64,000 nucleotides of DNA from Chloroflexota bacterium (GTDB lineage Bacteria; Chloroflexota; UBA11872), in assembly GCA_022820025.1 (NCBI GenBank), contig JAJEGF010000011.1, positions 1 to 64,000 of the forward strand, written 5' to 3'. A model generated the notes under the pieces. It was not told the origin of the DNA. It did no database searches and saw only the letters and a program-made list of their open reading frames with translations. Every line of letters begins with the position of its first letter. The stretch's first letter is position 1. This document shows positions 62,288-64,000 of this stretch, piece after piece. The position numbers and the translations under genes were made by a program.

Positions 62288-63715
62288 CTAGGTCAGCGTG
62301 TAGGCGTGCAGCCTCGCGGCGCCGTGGATGTGGAATCGCAGGCGAACCTGCCGCCGACCGCAGGCACCCAGTTCCGCGCCCTGCCAGCTAGCCCGCGCCC
62401 GCACGTTATCGACCGCCAGCGGCACGCACTCCTCGCGGCTGAATCCCGGAATCACCTCGCCCGTCTCCGCGTCGAGCACGTCCACGTCCACCCAGCTCCG
62501 CCGCGCAATCACCTCCGCCACGTTCGCGTTCAACCGCGTGTCCGGCTCAATCTCCAGCCCCGTCGTCTCCAGCGACCCCGAGATCTCCCGGTCCACCGTC
62601 TGCATGCACGTAAACCCATCCAGCCGCAGGGTCGCCAGGCCCAGCTGCGTCAGTCGAACGGACCCACTCTTCCCGCCCCCGAACTCTCTGGGATAGTTGC
62701 CCGACGGCCAGAGGCTCCAGTCCTCGCCCTGCCCGCTGTAGTAGATGTAGATCGTGTCGTCCTTGACGATGATCCGGTCCCCTATCACCAGGAATCCGGC
62801 GTCCCAGGCGCCGCGCTCACCCCGCGGGATCACCTTGTCGGTCAGGCAGATCCGCGAGAAGTGCTCGCCGTCCTTGCTCACGGCCAGCCGCAGGTCCGCC
62901 GCGTACTGTCCGAACACTCCGAGCCCGTTGGGCACGTACCAGCCGAACTCGTACACCGAAATCCAGCCCGTGCCATAGCGGTCCAGCGTCAGGAAGTGGT
63001 TCTCCTGCTCCAGCCCATCCTTGGGATCGAGAAACGGGTTGTCGGGACTGGACGTGAACTTCTCGACGCTTGGCCCGTAGGCGATGAACTTGCCGCGGAC
63101 CGTCCGTGGCCCCGGCTTGGCGGCCGGCACGCGTTCCTGCCAGATCAGGATGTAACGGCGATCCGGGTCCGTGGCCTGCTCGTCCAGCGCCAACACCACG
63201 ATATCCGGGCCATGCGCCAGCGCCGGCAGGTCGACCGGCGGACCCACGGTCCAGTGAATCCCGTCGGGTGAGTACGCGGCGCGGGCCGGGCCGCTCCCCA
63301 CGAGATCTTTCGTGACCATCTTGAACCGGCGCGCCGGGTCGGGCTCCGTCGGATCGCGAATCACGGCCCCCAGCATGTCCAGGCAGATGTTGTTGTCCGT
63401 GGACCCGTCGAACTCGAAGAGCCCCAGCTTCGGCTTGATCCAGTGGACGCCGTCCTCGCTGTATGCGTAGCCCATGCGCCGCCAGCGCAGGCGCTCCTGG
63501 TCGGCTCCCGTGTACCAGCACTTGAACAGCCCGTCGTCCGGGTCGTACAGCACCGTCCGCACCGACCACACGCTCGCCCGCACGGCGTCCCACTCGTCCA
63601 ACCGCCCCACCGGCAGCACCGGATTCGCCGGATGCTTCGTCGCCTCGCACACCCGCTGCTCCACGTTATGCGTGGCCGCAACTTCGTCCAGGTCAAGAAA
63701 CAGGTGCTTGTCCAT
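62288..63715 (-). CDS. Beta-propeller glycosidase-like protein, second paralogue
   Basis: 475 residues from the ATG at 63715 (MDKHLFLDLDEVAATHNVEQRV). Propeller repeats GYAYSEDGVHWIKP, RAAYSPDGIHWTVG, LAVSKDGEHFSR, and strands FKCWYTGADQERLRW and DTIYIYYSGQGEDWSLW. C-terminal sandwich ends VRLRFHIHGAARLHAYTL, like the ends of the protein at 54941 and the remnant. No signal peptide. Function inferred only from fold. Confidence 0.75.
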   Translation of the reverse strand: MDKHLFLDLDEVAATHNVEQRVCEATKHPANPVLPVGRLDEWDAVRASVWSVRTVLYDPDDGLFKCWYTGADQERLRWRRMGYAYSEDGVHWIKPKLGLFEFDGSTDNNICLDMLGAVIRDPTEPDPARRFKMVTKDLVGSGPARAAYSPDGIHWTVGPPVDLPALAHGPDIVVLALDEQATDPDRRYILIWQERVPAAKPGPRTVRGKFIAYGPSVEKFTSSPDNPFLDPKDGLEQENHFLTLDRYGTGWISVYEFGWYVPNGLGVFGQYAADLRLAVSKDGEHFSRICLTDKVIPRGERGAWDAGFLVIGDRIIVKDDTIYIYYSGQGEDWSLWPSGNYPREFGGGKSGSVRLTQLGLATLRLDGFTCMQTVDREISGSLETTGLEIEPDTRLNANVAEVIARRSWVDVDVLDAETGEVIPGFSREECVPLAVDNVRARASWQGAELGACGRRQVRLRFHIHGAARLHAYTLT

Positions 63716-63750
63716 CCGACCTGACCTCCTCCGGGCGATTACGCCACTCG

Positions 63751-63960
63751 CTACGGCGCGGGTGTGGGCGTTGATTGATACCCGGCGCAGCTCACGGAAC
63801 TCACCCCGCCGCAGCGCTCCGGCGCGATGACCGAGTAATAGTCCTGCCGCACCAACTTCTCGTCCCCGCCGCACGCGCCAACCACCAGGCCAACCAGCAA
63901 CAGGAAAGCCGCCGCACATCCGCGCAGGCGCCTCAAACTTGTCGTCCGACGGCCGGTCAT
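63751..63960 (-). CDS. Small lipoprotein
   Basis: 69 residues: basic start MTGRRTTSLRRLRG, hydrophobic stretch and lipobox VVGAC (Cys near 30), then a short mature part with two more Cys (ERCGG, SSCAG-type region reading SVSCAG) and Thr/Pro-rich end. No homologue recognised. The remaining 40 bases of the window show nothing. Confidence 0.7.
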   Translation of the reverse strand: MTGRRTTSLRRLRGCAAAFLLLVGLVVGACGGDEKLVRQDYYSVIAPERCGGVSSVSCAGYQSTPTPAP

Positions 63961-64000
63961 GGTTCGTGCGTTCTGCGGACTATGTTTCTTGGGTGAACCT

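Noticed and set aside
1-64000. CRISPR arrays, rRNA, tRNA, integrases, phage genes
   Set aside because: No regular direct repeats with spacers, no conserved rRNA/tRNA sequence and no recombinase-like protein found on either strand.

Overview
The window looks like chromosome of a GC-rich bacterium, most likely a member of the Chloroflexota. The basis is inference. The ribosomal protein genes have the usual bacterial order, and the sugar-binding lipoprotein at 36.3-37.7 kb carries a Tat signal, a lipobox and then a long Val/Glu/Lys-rich linker of short repeats, a style I associate with Chloroflexota solute-binding proteins. No rRNA, tRNA, CRISPR array, integrase or phage gene was found.

Region 1 (1-17.8 kb, all + strand) is a very compact translation operon: 5'-truncated tuf, then rpsJ-rplC-rplD-rplW-rplB-rpsS-rplV-rpsC-rplP-rpmC-rpsQ-rplN-rplX-rplE-rpsZ-rpsH-rplF-rplR-rpsE-rpmD-rplO-secY-adk-map-infA-rpmJ-rpsM-rpsK-rpsD-rpoA-rplQ-truA-rplM-rpsI. 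Most junctions overlap (ATGA, GTGA, TAATG) or are a few bases apart. rpmC (TTG start) and rpmJ (37 residues) are included. Several proteins differ from textbook length: S10 has an N-terminal extension, S17 a C-terminal tail, S14 a longer N-terminus and IF-1 an internal insertion.

Region 2 (17.8-28 kb) is housekeeping. On the minus strand are scpB, scpA, an HD-domain hydrolase, an M50 protease, a SAM hydrolase, a P1 peptidase and mazG. On the plus strand are an M28-like lipoprotein lacking catalytic Glu and the glycine cleavage genes gcvH-gcvPA-gcvPB.

Region 3 (28-64 kb) is catabolic and accessory. A cyclitol/sugar locus holds an IolD-like enzyme, a TIM-barrel isomerase, an oxidoreductase and a full sugar ABC transporter, with a candidate promoter/operator and an intergenic hairpin after the binding-protein gene. 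Then come an MscS channel; an XRE regulator with a conserved uncharacterised partner, under a consensus promoter with an overlapping palindrome; a TPP enzyme/oxidoreductase/flavoprotein operon; a 121-bp MITE-like element; and a dipeptidase, sialidase, solitary binding lipoprotein and PhyH dioxygenase. Next are an ABC exporter preceded by an Arg-rich leader ORF, an adenosine deaminase, three tandem coiled-coil/membrane microproteins, beta-propeller glycosidase-like proteins, an orphan DNA methyltransferase, an esterase, an ADP-ribosylglycohydrolase-like protein, a kinase-like protein, a RidA protein and a small lipoprotein. Codons here more often end in C than in region 1.

The most unusual structures are the tandem microproteins, whose coiled coils contain exactly two, one and three heptads; a MITE inserted precisely into the shared CTAG stop signal of two convergent genes, an arrangement intact at three other junctions; a 30-codon remnant of a glycosidase-like gene left in front of adenosine deaminase; and the XRE/partner pair.
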